NCBI RefSeq assembly: GCF_017591435.1
Contig: NC_059272.1
Location: forward strand, 1,688,501-1,752,500
DNA from: Portunus trituberculatus
Lineage: Eukaryota; Arthropoda; Malacostraca; Decapoda; Portunidae
Length of the DNA stretch: 64,000 bases
Reading direction: 5' to 3'
Below the pieces are notes generated by a model, which was given only the letters and a program-made list of their open reading frames with translations, was not told the DNA's origin and ran no database searches. This document shows, in pieces, positions 1 to 57,078 of the stretch; position 1 is the first letter of the stretch; each line of letters opens with the position of its first letter. The position numbers were made by a program, and so were the translations under genes.

Positions 1-706
1 AAGGGAGGGAGAGTGAAACGGGAAAGACACTAACCGGCAACCTGTGGAATGTAAACAAAGGGCGCATCATTGTACCTCATACAAAACTTATGTACCACAT
101 TTCCACAAAGCTTTCCATTTTATCCATTGTAGAGTTCAGGTGGTTCTTTTAGCTTGCAAGGAAGATACAGTCTCACCAGCCTTCTTAATAGTCTGCTGAC
201 TTGAAAATAGTAGAGACAGTAAATGGAGTCAAGATGGTGGCCAGCAATGCTATAGTTTTCTCGCCTCTCTCGTGTCTGTGAATAATATCCAGCTTCATTT
301 CGAGAGTAAGAGACTTCCTGGTCTTCTTAGGAATGCTAGGCCACATTGCAAGGAGTATTGGTAGTAAGTTGAGCGAGTGAAGACGAGCTGCTGCTGACGC
401 TGTTATGGGAGTGAGTGGTGCGTGTTGTCCACGAGAGGCTTGATCTTGATCTTGATCTTGATCTTGATTCTACAGGTGTCCCAGGATTTCTCCTGAGGCA
501 GGCCTTAGTATTTGCGGCTGCTAGTTTGTTCAAAAGCTTGTCGGCTTGCGTGATACGACGGGGATTTCAAATTTGGAAAAAATTACCTGGATAAAACTTC
601 GTTAAAGCAAGTTTGGTATTCGTTAAATGAGCAGATGGTAGTAAAATGAAACCTTCGTTGTAGCGAAATTTCGTTGTGTGAACCTTCGTTAAACGGGGGT
701 TGCCTG
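1..706 (-). mobile_element. Tigger/pogo-like non-autonomous element, cut by the window edge
   Basis: It matches the reverse complement of 22773-23560 closely, including the terminal motif ending GGGGGTTGCCTG and a TA at 707-708. The segment near 299-349 (minus) carries the remnant of the transposase N-terminus (KKTRK..LTLE). Confidence 0.75.
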
Positions 707-708
707 TA

Positions 709-1739
<1,031 letters not shown>

Positions 1740-1749
1740 GAATTGCTCC

Positions 1750-1942
1750 TATTTCACAGACGTTCTCAGAAGGACTTACAGCATACCCCAAAACAAAGCC
1801 TCCCATCTGATAACGCTCGCCGTCCACTAACTCATCCTCGTGTTCAGTGCAGTAATCACTATAAGTAGTAGTATCGGTATCGGCCCAATTAGATGGTATC
1901 GGTATCGGAATTGGCCAAAATTTTGGTATCGGTACATCTCTA
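1750..1942 (+). mobile_element. hAT transposon 3' remnant
   Basis: Broken frames recall the hAT dimerisation region (QTFSEGLTA, then LPSDNARR after a frameshift). The segment ends in GGTATCGGTACATCTCTA, resembling hAT-type terminal repeats. Degenerate, no intact ORF. Confidence 0.5.
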
Positions 1943-2128
1943 GTGTGGTGCTTGTTTAGACTGTCCTGTGTGGGATTGCCAGCCTTGTCTAGCTGCTAGA
2001 TAGATAGATGAAACTATATAATTGAATTTACTTGTTGTGTTGTCTAAAAATTGTTTAGCTAATGACTGTCAGTGATAATTTAACCTGTACAAAAGTTAAG
2101 AATTATGTGGTGGGAAGAGAAGGGGGAG

Positions 2129-2147
2129 TTTTATTTATTTATTTATT

Positions 2148-2244
<97 letters not shown>

Positions 2245-2245
2245 G
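2129..2245. repeat. (TTTA)n/(ATT)n compound microsatellite
   Basis: ATTT units followed by about 22 ATT units. Flanking 1943-3513 shows no convincing gene. Confidence 0.95.
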
Positions 2246-3510
2246 TATTTTTTTGAAGATGTGAAGTCGATAAGTAATTCTTTGAGGTAATATTGGCTTA
2301 GTGCGAGAATGTGAATGTACAAAGACAGACTGCTTGAATATTTAGTAGTAAAGTAAGAGGAAGACTTCTTCCAGTGTGGAAAAAAGAAATGTAATGGATG
2401 AAGGAAAGTTATGTATAGAGAGGCAAGAACTTCCTGGCAGTGTTTCTGCCACTGCCTTCCTTGCATGGGATGCCCACAGGTGAGTGATGCATCAGAGAGG
2501 ATGAAAATGTATTTCACTTGTATTGACATACTTTCTTTAGAATTGGTACAGGTCACCCATAACCATAGCAACAATCTGGAATGAAATTTATCATTAATTG
2601 AACAAAACCTTTGTGAGAATAAGATGAGTTTAATAACTGTCAACTGAGTGTGATCAATTATGGCACTGGTCAGTGTGGCACTGTGCACTATGTGAGACTG
2701 TAGTGACAGATTCACCAGGACTCCTGTGTGAAGGACTACTTAGAAATCTTCAGTCAGCTACACAGTATTTCACCGCTCCTTGCTGTAGATGGCCACAGCA
2801 ACACTCCATGATGCACAGCCAGGTTGTATTCAGTACATTAGTGTGAAACCTTGGAATCTTAACCTTAACCTTTACAAAGGCAGCTGCTGCCAATCTTTTC
2901 TGTCCTGTCACTTTTCCCTGGAGAAGAACTTGATGATCCTCTGCTGGCTGGAGTAGCAGTCACAGCAGCGTAGCAACAGAAAATGAAGTGCCAGTGAAGC
3001 TACAAGAGGAGAGAAAGAGAGAGACTGGTTAAGAGTACTCTCTGGCCAATGATTTTGTCCTCTGGTGCTGTATTGCTGCCACCACACTGCACATCAACTG
3101 TCACTATGTACTTGAGTGGCATTATGCATTCCTTCATTTTGCATTACTGAAGAGCCCTGATCCTCATCAAAGATAGAAGTATTTTAATCTTGTTAACTCA
3201 TTTTTATTGGTTTATCAGATACCTTGGAGATAATTGAAAAAAAATGTACAGCAGGAAATGATCATGAATCTAGCATGGCACACCTTATGCCACAAGGATA
3301 GCAGAGCACAGAGTGATGAGTGATCTGTGCTGAGAAGTGCACCACACCATTACAACCTGGCAGCTCACCACAACCACTGCCAAGGTGATGTTATGATGAC
3401 ACACACCACCAGTGGTGCAGGATGACACTATCATCATGTACAAGTGTTTATAATACCTTGCAAATTTATGCATCTTGTTGCTTTTTACAACTTATTTCAT
3501 AATTGTCTAA

Positions 3511-3662
<152 letters not shown>

Positions 3663-3912
3663 ATGTTCTATTCTGAGTGCACCAATTGGGATTTTCTGTC
3701 CTTAAGCTACTTGCCTTTTATACTGGCTAAAATGCCATTAATGGCTCTTGCATTTGAGGAGTTGTCTGAGCTGTTAGAGATGCGAAACAGGCATGTTTGC
3801 TGTGGCACTGCCGGCGACGCGATCAGTGTTTACACAGCTGACAGTAGGCACGTGGCAGTCTCCCTCAGCTTTCCTTAGCTCTGTAACACTTATTGTTGTT
3901 TTGTAATTCCAC

Positions 3913-4045
3913 CATGGCTTGTAAGGGCAAGGCTATGTCTTCAAAGCCAGTTAGGATGCTGAAGATGCTGTCAGTGGCAGACAAGATGACTGTTATTCAG
4001 GACCACGAGAGAGCTGTGAGCCATGTGGTGCCATGTGTGTGTGTA
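3913..4045 (+). pseudogene. Tigger/pogo-like transposase N-terminal fragment
   Basis: An ATG with good context (ccaccATGG) opens MACKGKAMSSKPVRMLKMLS then VADKMTVIQDHERA. This resembles the KxxLSVADKxxVI..HE segment of pogo/CENP-B-type transposases. The SINE at 4061 interrupts it. Confidence 0.5.
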
Positions 4046-4060
4046 ATTCACTGTTTTTTT

Positions 4061-4350
4061 TCACTGTTTGATCTGCTGCAGTCTCTGACGAGACAGCCAG
4101 ACGTTACCCTATGGAACGAGCTCAGAGCTCATTGTTTCCGATCTTCGGATAGGCCTGAGACCAGGCACACACCACACACTGGGACAACAAGGTCACAACT
4201 CCTCGATTTACATCCCGTACCTACTCACTGCTAGGTGAACAGGGGCTACACGTGAAAGGAGATACACCCAAATATCTCCACCCGGCCGGGGAATCGAACC
4301 CCGGTCATCTGGCTTGTGAAGCCAGCGCTCTAACCACTGAGCTACCGGGC
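4061..4350 (-). mobile_element. tRNA-Val-derived SINE, copy 1
   Basis: The head (minus strand) has A box TAGCTCAGTGGTTAGAG, an anticodon loop TTCACAA (CAC, Val) and B box GGTTCGATTCC. A body of about 215 bp follows. Confidence 0.9.
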
Positions 4351-4484
4351 CGTGTGCGTGCGTGCATGCGTTTGCGTGTGTTCATGTGCGTGTGTGTGCT
4401 TGCGTGCGTGTGTGCATGCAACAAGTGTGTAGCACCTATTTGCGTAATGCATTAAACAATTTCAACAGTCAGTGATAACGTGTC

Positions 4485-5235
4485 AATCAATCATGGGGGG
4501 CATACGCTGGGGAGGCATGTCATCTCGCCTAACCTATGGCGCCACTCCAGGCAGTCACGCTTCATGAGTCTCCATACAGGCTTCCTACCTGTTCCAAATA
4601 ACTCCCAGCAGGAGGCATCGACTTGCCACAGTCATGAGTTCTGTAGATGTCCCCTTGGCCTCCTCCATGCTGGGTTATCCATTTCGGAGAGAACCCGATA
4701 TGCAGGATCGGCTTCCGGTTAGCGTGCCACATGCCCATATGGTTGCTGTTAGTGTTGACGGACTATGCTGGTAATTGGCCTCAAATCAGTCTCACGGAGC
4801 AATCGCTGATTTGACAAAGTCATACCAGTGGTACCCCATGATTCTGCTAAGGCATCTAGTAACAATGACATCAATTCACCTCATCAGATTGGTGTTCAGT
4901 GTCCATGTCTCACAACCGTAGAGTAAGACAGGGATCACCAGCGACTTGAAGATCCAAATCTTTGTCCGTCTGCACAGGTACTAACAATGCCAAATACTCG
5001 TATTGAGCAAGTCCATAATGATGTAGAGCAGTCTAATTTGCCGTACAACTTCCTTGCTCGACCCACAATCATTACGCACTACACTACCAAGGTGTGAGAA
5101 ATTTTTTGAGATCTCAATGTCCTCGCCACACTCCTGGACAGATGTTTCATCCAGTAAGCCTCCAAACACCTGAACCTTGGTCTTGGGCCAGGAAACCTGG
5201 AGTCCCAGGGACTTCACCTACTCGTGCAGTGCCTC
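4485..5235 (-). mobile_element. RTE-like LINE fragment (decayed)
   Basis: The minus frame at 5217-4981 reads LGLQVSWPKTKVQVFGGLLD, SHLGSVVRNDCGSSKEVVRQ and NTSIWHC. This is a well-known C-terminal reverse transcriptase segment. Downstream sequence continues in broken frames. Confidence 0.7.
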
Positions 5236-5855
5236 TAGAGCCATTACCAGAACTTCCAGTGACTCAGTAAAGTTTACTGCATCATGTGTGCATCATGTGT
5301 GTAAAATGTAAAAAAAAAAACCTCAGGTAACTTGAAATTTTGAATAACTTGGATTGGTCTGATTCCCACAATTGGTCTGATTTCTGTGGGATTACTCTAT
5401 CTACAGATTTATCTTGTGTAGTATGCACAAATGTAAAAATTAACTCTTTTTCTTTATCATTTCCACACCACATGGATTTCAGTGACATTTTTGGAATAAA
5501 TTGCCACTTTATTGAAAAGAAAAGTATGTGATTATGATTTACAATTATTGACCAACAGTTGAATGCTTAATGAAATCTTCCATTCTTCAAAGTTGTGTTA
5601 CATTTTAGTACTCTGTTGCCATTTACATTATTGATAAATAGTTCTTGTGGGACATAGATAAGGGACACAAAATGGCTACCCATTTGCAACTTGAAATGAA
5701 TTTTCATGATAATTTTGTGAATCAATTAAAGAATATTTTACAGTTCTTTGCTTGTAGATATTTTGGAGTTATCATGGTCTTATATATCATTGTCATCATC
5801 TTTGCCACCATGAGATTCTGCATTGAGAAATAATGAATGAACATTGGTTTTCTAG

Positions 5856-6101
5856 CAGCCAGTCAAGACATCCAGGAGATGCAAGTCCTGGAGGTTGTGA
5901 CCCTGAGTGATGATGAGGCGCCCGGCAGACAGCCATGCCAGGCATCGCTGCCAGGCCCCCTCCAGGAAGTGTCTGCTGGCCAGGAAGATGCCACCACTCC
6001 AACACAAAGACAGAAGAGAAAAGCCAGGAAGAGGACTCGTAAGACCACCACCACTGCCGCCACCACCACCACCAACACCACCAGTGACAGCCCTCACATT
6101 G
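5856..6101 (+). CDS. Candidate internal exon with SUMO-interaction-like motif and basic NLS
   Basis: It has an acceptor ttttctag (or tctagcag three bases later) and donor GTAATA, and is open throughout. It encodes QDIQEMQVLEVVTLSDDEAP, where VVTL followed by SDDE fits a SUMO-interacting motif. QKRKARKRTRK follows, then a Thr-rich tail. Its G+C content is well above the flanks. I do not recognise the gene; 5' exons were not found, so they may lie outside the window. Confidence 0.45.
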
Positions 6102-7060
6102 GTAATATTGGAGATGACTTCATACCACTGTGCACACCTTATCTACATCTCCTGTAGGTGAATGAAGTGGATGTTGGCAGCTATCTGTGATATTGTGGTT
6201 AGAGATTGCAGGAGGTCCTCTCCTCTGTCTCTGTCTCTGTCTCTGTCTATCATATCTAGTAATGATGTGTCACTGGCCACAGACATCCATGAGATAGCTG
6301 GCTGAACACTCAGCCTTTCCCTTTCACAAACCACTGATGTGTGGACATATGGACAATGTTCACACCTATGTTTGTGTACACATTTGTTGGGTATGTGATT
6401 GGTGTGTGTGTGTGGCCTGGCTCATTAAACTGTCCCCTGTTGACCCTCCTGATCTCTGCTGTCTGGTGGGTCATCTTGACCTGTTGGCTGAGTCAAGGGT
6501 TAGATTACAATACACAGCTGTTCACCACAGCACATGTTTGTTTGTTGTCATTTCTCTCTATACATCATTGTGATGTAGGTATACCACATATATTTAAAGG
6601 TAATAGGTATCCCATATATCTGTTGTTATGTAACCATGGATTTATGTACTTTTTTTTTTTTAAGATCATCTATAAGATAGAGGTCAATATAGTGATTATT
6701 AGATATATATAGAACTCTTTAAGCCTATTGAACTAGTTTCATATTTAATTGATAACATGTAGGAGCATAGCAAATGCAGTAGAAATTTGCTCTAGTGGCA
6801 CATAGACATAAACATGTGACTTGGCAAAATATATACTGGTTGAATATGTGCCACCAAATGACCTACCTTAAGTACAAACCGGTGGCTGCCAAAAGTATCG
6901 TCTGTAACTGCTACTGTAGGCATACAGTAGCCTGACCTTCCCTGCAGTTAGAGACAAGAGAGCCCAAAGAAGTGTATAAGTAAAGCACTGATTGACTACA
7001 GCCATAGCTTTGTAATTGTTATTGCTTGTAGTGTGTGTATCAGACTGTTGCTTGCTCCAG

Positions 7061-7093
7061 GATCATCTGATGGGAGACAAAGGATGGATGAGG
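7061..7093 (+). CDS. Candidate 33-nt optional exon of the upstream gene
   Basis: Acceptor cttgctccag, donor GTTAGG. It is symmetric phase 1 and would insert SSDGRQRMDE between the neighbouring candidate exons without a frame change. The support is only splice signals and phase. Confidence 0.25.
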
Positions 7094-7317
7094 GTTAGGA
7101 TGAGGCAAGTTCTGAAGAAGAATGAGTTGGAGAACAGAGAAGACAGTACAGCACTAGGAAATGATTCTAAAGCTTTCAATTTACTTTGTAGTACAGTATA
7201 CCTATAATGTTAATCTAATTTATACATACTTACCTTTGCTTTTCTTAAGGTCTTTACTTGTCTATTTATTCATTATTGATTTCTTTGTTAACAGCTGTTT
7301 CTTTGGTCTGTCTCTAG

Positions 7318-7385
7318 ATCAGCCTGGGACACGGATGGTGTTGAGGAGTCACGTGCTGCCCAAAAAACGCAAATACTGTACATAG
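7318..7385 (+). CDS. Candidate terminal exon with PKKRK-type NLS
   Basis: Acceptor gtctctag. In phase with the exon ending at 6101 it reads DQPGTRMVLRSHVLPKKRKY then CT and TAG. PKKRK is a classical monopartite nuclear localisation signal. A Tigger-type element begins 49 bp after the stop. Confidence 0.4.
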
Positions 7386-7548
7386 ATTTGGTATGAGATG
7401 TTTGAAAGTAAGGATGTATGACATTGGTGTATACACTCAACCCTCGATTTGCCGGACTAAAAGGGGGGAAGGCTTGTCCGGGAATGGCAAATGTCCAGCA
7501 ATGGAAAATGTCCGGGGGTCTACCCCCTTGCCGGACTTTACCCTATAC

Positions 7549-7670
7549 AGGTTGAACCCCGTTTTAACGGCACGCGATTTACCGGAATCCCGTGTTTAAC
7601 GGCAAAAATTTCCGGTGGGAACATAGTGTTGTCTTTAACGGCATTTCGGCACCTGCACCAGCTGTACCAG
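7549..7670 (+). mobile_element. Second Tigger-like terminus inside the first
   Basis: CAGGTTGAACCCCGTTTTAA with ACGG motifs resembles another pogo-family end following TA at 7547-7548. No matching right end was seen. Confidence 0.45.
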
Positions 7671-7861
7671 GAAGTTGGAAAATAAATCAGACGTTTTTTG
7701 TTCAGAAAAACAAAACTGAGGGAGAAGAAAGAGACTTTGCACCAGATGTGGAAGACAAGAGAAAGAAAAATAAAAGAAAGGCAGGATCAGGAAGAATAAA
7801 AGTAACAGGAGGTGCCGAGGCAAAGGCAAAACCTCCGACGACCATCATCATCATCATCATC

Positions 7862-8047
7862 TCACCACGTGGGGCCGTAACACATGTCCGAAACTGTCTG
7901 TTTTTTCACCCCATACAGCTCGCAGACTTGGGCAACACTCATTCCTCCATCTATTTTACGTAAAAGTTCCAGTTTTTGCGACACAGAAAGGTGCACAGGT
8001 TTAGCTGTACGCTTGGTTACTTTCTTTGGTGGGTTTTTGGGTGGCAT
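7862..8047 (-). pseudogene. Tigger transposase N-terminal HTH remnant
   Basis: It starts MPPKNPPKKVTKRTAKPVHL and continues LSVSQKLELLRKIDGGMSVA, then CELYGVKKQTVSD. This is a CENP-B/pogo-type helix-turn-helix. The frame then ends within six codons; the DDE catalytic domain is absent. Confidence 0.85.
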
Positions 8048-8536
8048 CGTTGTGAAGAAGAGGTGTATCCACGACAAGCACGTAAGCACAACACTCGTGT
8101 GACGCGGCAGACTTGTTTACAGTCCAGTACTAGACGTGTATGTCCGCCCGCGCTGCCATCTATAGTGCCCGATTTGCGAACTTTGTCTGGCGCGGTAGTT
8201 TGAAATTGACTTGTCCCGGACTTTTTTTTTTTTTTTTTTTTTTTATCCCACAGACTTGTCCGGCAAATCCGAAATCCGGCAAATGGAGGTCCGGCAAATC
8301 GAGGGTTGAGTGTATTCAGTTTATAAATACTTACTTTGTGGTATTATTGAGTCAGGTATGTCAGTTTTACCTTAAGGTGCAGTACAAATAGGACCCACGC
8401 TTTTGTATTTTGCATTACGATCTTACTCATATTATTTATTTTGTGCGGTTTGCTGCTACCACAGTGCAAAGTAAAAGTACCAAAGGCTGTGGAAAGTGCT
8501 CTGTCAAAGGATATCTTCTTGACTATCCTTCCCTTT

Positions 8537-8774
<238 letters not shown>

Positions 8775-8829
8775 ATATGATGAAGGTGAAGCAAAAGAGA
8801 TAGGTGTGATGTAAATGTATGTTTCTGGA

Positions 8830-10925
8830 GATACTCTTTCATTTATTGGTAATGAGAGATACTATTTATTAAGTTTTGTTTACTTGTCACTTGGTGCTGT
8901 GATATCTTCATAGTAAGTGTTAGTTCCTCATGTGCAGTGGTGGGCGTCACTCAAGCAACTCTCATGAACATCAACTTCCACCTTTTTGGACCTGTGTTTT
9001 CCTGCCCTTGCATTGTGCTGCTAGGGGATGCTGATGAAGTGATGGTGGTATTGCATTGAGGAAGTAGTTTAGTAAGGATGATAATGCCACATATTCTGGT
9101 CAGTGTTGCTGCTGTATTCTTGGTTACTGTATTGTTTAGTTATAATCCATCTCTTTCCTCCTTTATATCTCTCATCCCTCTTCTGTGCTTGTCAACCATC
9201 ATCTTCCTTCCATTTGTGCTGCAACTCAGTGTCCAGTGGCTTGGCTTGTCCAGCGGGGCACAGATTGCACCACCTCACCCGCCTGGTCCAGCATACCATT
9301 GCATCACCCATCCATTTTTATTTCCTTTAGTGTGGAGGGTGTCCATTCATTGTCATGGTTCCATTGCACCATTTCAAAAGGCATCACATTTCAAAATGGA
9401 AGCCATCCTGAGACACTGCTAGAACTTCCTTTGTGGTGGCTGGGAATTATTATTGTAATAAATAATAATATAATAGTTATCAGTTATTAATTACATTATA
9501 TTGTTTTCAGTTTGATTTTGATTGATTTATTGATTGATTTTTATTTCTTAAATTTTTCTTAAATTAAGTATTTAAGATGGATGAAGTGTAGTTTAGTTAT
9601 GGTTTGTGAATGAAGAAATGTTCAGTGCATGTTATTTAACAGGCATATGTGGAGGAGAGAAGGTCCAAGGTGGTGAAGTTGTGACTATTGCTTCAAATCT
9701 TATAATGCGTTGCCCACCATTGCTTACATGTACTTTTATTTTTATATTTTGTAACGTTGTGTAGGAAAGAAGTGTTGATATATGATGCTTTAACAATAAA
9801 CTCAATTTTTTGCTAGTTCTGATTCTCATCACTTCCACCAGGAACACTACCAGAGTGAACGGTAAGTGGACACATTCTAAACAACACAAGAAAATAAGAG
9901 AAGCTGCAAGAAGCCATGTGACAGTCCCTACATATGAAACACTTTCCTATTTCCATCAGTTGTACCCATCCATAAATTTGTCTGATCTTTTAAAGCTCTC
10001 TATTAGCTCATCACTGACAACCTGAGTCTGTTCCATTCATCTAACACTCTATGGCAACCAAGTCCTCTCAATATCTTTCTTGAACCTGCTTTTTTTTAAA
10101 AACTTGTATATGTTAATTTTATCCTGTTTACTAGATAAAACACAGAAGTAGTGCTTTTCTTTTTGGGGAGAATCCCCTAGACTTCCTTATAAGGGTCTGG
10201 GCTCGGCCTCCAATGTTTTCAGTCCTAAGAAATGCCCCTGCTCTGGAGGGAGGATAGTTGGATATGATGAACAAAGAACAGTTGTGAATGTGTAACTAAC
10301 TTAGCCATTAGGACCTTTACTGGATGTTCAGCCACAGCAGATCAGGTACAGTCTTGCATCAGGTCCTGCAGCACAACTAAGCTGGGAAAAAAAAAAAATA
10401 ATAATAATAGACAGGTAATAATAGTAATAACAATACTAATAGATAAAAAGTGAAATATTATGGGAGGTTCAGAGGAAGGAACAAATTACTGAGGTTTATG
10501 GCAAGTTACCACGAGAGATACGTCATATAAGCGATACATATGAGCATCCCGCCGCTGCCATCAGTATGTCTGTGATGCCCACCTTCAGAATACCAAGTAT
10601 CAAGGGAGTTCATCTGGCACTTGTCATAAAGCTTATCCGCACAACTAGAGTAACTTTTTAAGGAACTGGCACCTTCATACAGTGGGCTTTCCATTTATTT
10701 ACCCATTATCAATTTTATATGGCATTTTGATTTTATTACACCTATGTCCCTTCTTACTGATAGACTAAGTAGATAATTAGCTCTGGAGACAGGACGCTAA
10801 CTGGTATGTAGTAGTAGAAGTAAGTGTAAAAGCGGTTTGTGCGCATTAATATTGCCTTGACAACTTCCTTCGAGGCCATGCAGTGAACGCTCTTGCATAT
10901 AAATGTGTAAAAAATAAGTAACAAA
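8830..10925. other. No recognisable gene
   Basis: Noncoding-looking sequence with scattered short frames. An AATAAA at 9795-9800 is the only gene-end-like signal and is not linked to a coding exon. Confidence 0.5.
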
Positions 10926-11386
10926 AAGTAGTAGTAGTAGTGGTAGTAGTAGTAGTAGTAGTAACAGCAGTAGTTGTAGCAGTAGGGGGATTGCCATCTC
11001 GTATATAGATAGCTAGATAATTAATAACAGTCCTAGTGCGTATTATGAGCAGTCTTTATTTATACTATCAGCATTATAATCTTTAGCAATATCCAGCAGT
11101 ATTTTACCATCACCCAATCAGTAGCCCACTGCCATTTTTTTTAAACCCACTGCCCAGTCAGTAGTATATGAAGAAAAAAATAGTAGCATTAATAACAGTA
11201 GTAGTAGTAGTAGTAGTAGTAGTAGCAGTAGTTACCCAATCAGTAGTAAAAATTAAAAGAAAGGCCAGTAGCATAAATAACAGTAGTATAGTGGTAGCAG
11301 TAGTAGCAGTAGCAGTAATAGCAGTAGCAGTAATAGCAGTAGCAGTAGTAGTAGTCATAGTAGTAGTAGTAGTAGTAGTAGTAGAT
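10926..11386. repeat. (AGT)n-rich microsatellite region
   Basis: Several AGT/GTA arrays (10926-10985, 11197-11230, 11280-11386) upstream of the MAP3K4 leader. Confidence 0.9.
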
Positions 11387-11460
11387 AACCTTGCCTTTAC
11401 ACACGAGGTCACTTAGAGGTTTGTTTACTTGTGTCTGGCCGGAGATAAACTGCAGGTCCC

Positions 11461-11502
11461 ATGACGAGAGTGACCCCTGCTACGTGTGTGTCCCCCGTGT
11501 GA
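11461..11502 (+). promoter_or_regulatory. Upstream ORF in the MAP3K4 leader
   Basis: A 13-codon ATG...TGA frame lies about 80 nt before the main start, in the CpG-rich segment just upstream. It counts as a uORF only if transcription starts above 11461, which is not proven here. Confidence 0.4.
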
Positions 11503-11558
11503 CTTGCCCTGCCGTGCCGTGTCGTGCCGTGCCGTGCCGTGCCGCGCCGTGCCGCCTG
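11499..11558 (+). repeat. CpG-rich GTGCC pentamer tract in the 5' leader
   Basis: About nine imperfect GTGCC units lie directly before exon 1 coding sequence. The surrounding 11.42-11.72 kb is much richer in G+C and CpG than its flanks, consistent with a first exon or promoter-proximal region. Confidence 0.6.
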
Positions 11559-11560
11559 CC

Positions 11561-11566
11561 ATGTGA
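11561..11566 (+). promoter_or_regulatory. Start-stop element (ATGTGA) 15 nt before the MAP3K4 start
   Basis: ATG is followed at once by TGA, with a G at -3. Such minimal uORFs are known to hold initiating/terminating ribosomes and lower downstream translation. The effect here is inference. Confidence 0.5.
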
Positions 11567-11581
11567 GGCGCCACACACACC

Positions 11582-56636
<45,055 letters not shown>

Positions 56637-56732
56637 GAGGAGAGGGTGACCGCTAGGGGAAGGTCGGGGTGGGTAGGTTAACAAAGCAACTTATTGCTGC
56701 GTGCAGTTATATTTTTTATAATGGAAGGATTG

Positions 56733-56805
<73 letters not shown>

Positions 56806-57042
56806 TGTGTGCCCTTCTTGATGGGGAGTGTTTGTCCACTACACACAGAGATAATGGAGAGAAAACAAACTGCATTCAGTAGACAGCTTTTTAAGTATTT
56901 ATTATGCCTTTTTATTATATTTAACCAGATTATTTGGTATATTAACAAGGGTTTGTGTAAATGCAATATATTAGTGCAAAGTGTGGCTGTCAGAGATGGT
57001 ACAATGGTACTGCAAAGTACCACCACTAGCTCGAGGTTGTTC

Positions 57043-57078
<36 letters not shown>

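Larger units (their letters stand above)
7434..8312 (-). mobile_element. Tigger-type DNA transposon, internally deleted
   Basis: 24-bp perfect terminal inverted repeats beginning CACTCAACCCTCGATTTGCC are flanked by TA on both sides. Inside are a transposase HTH remnant and a foreign insert starting near 7549. Confidence 0.85.

Noticed and set aside
2394..2479. Open frame MDEGKLCIERQELPGSVSAT ending at a strong donor GTGAGT
   Set aside because: No homology, start context or in-phase partner found; its phase 2 end does not join the candidate exon at 5856.
9812..9858. Exon-like segment with tag acceptor and GTAAGT donor
   Set aside because: Short, not recognisable, and it lies beyond the stop codon of the candidate upstream gene.
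10506..10694. 62-codon minus frame starting MESPLYEGASSLKSYSSCAD
   Set aside because: No motif, splice context or homologue that I recognise; a frame of this length is expected by chance.
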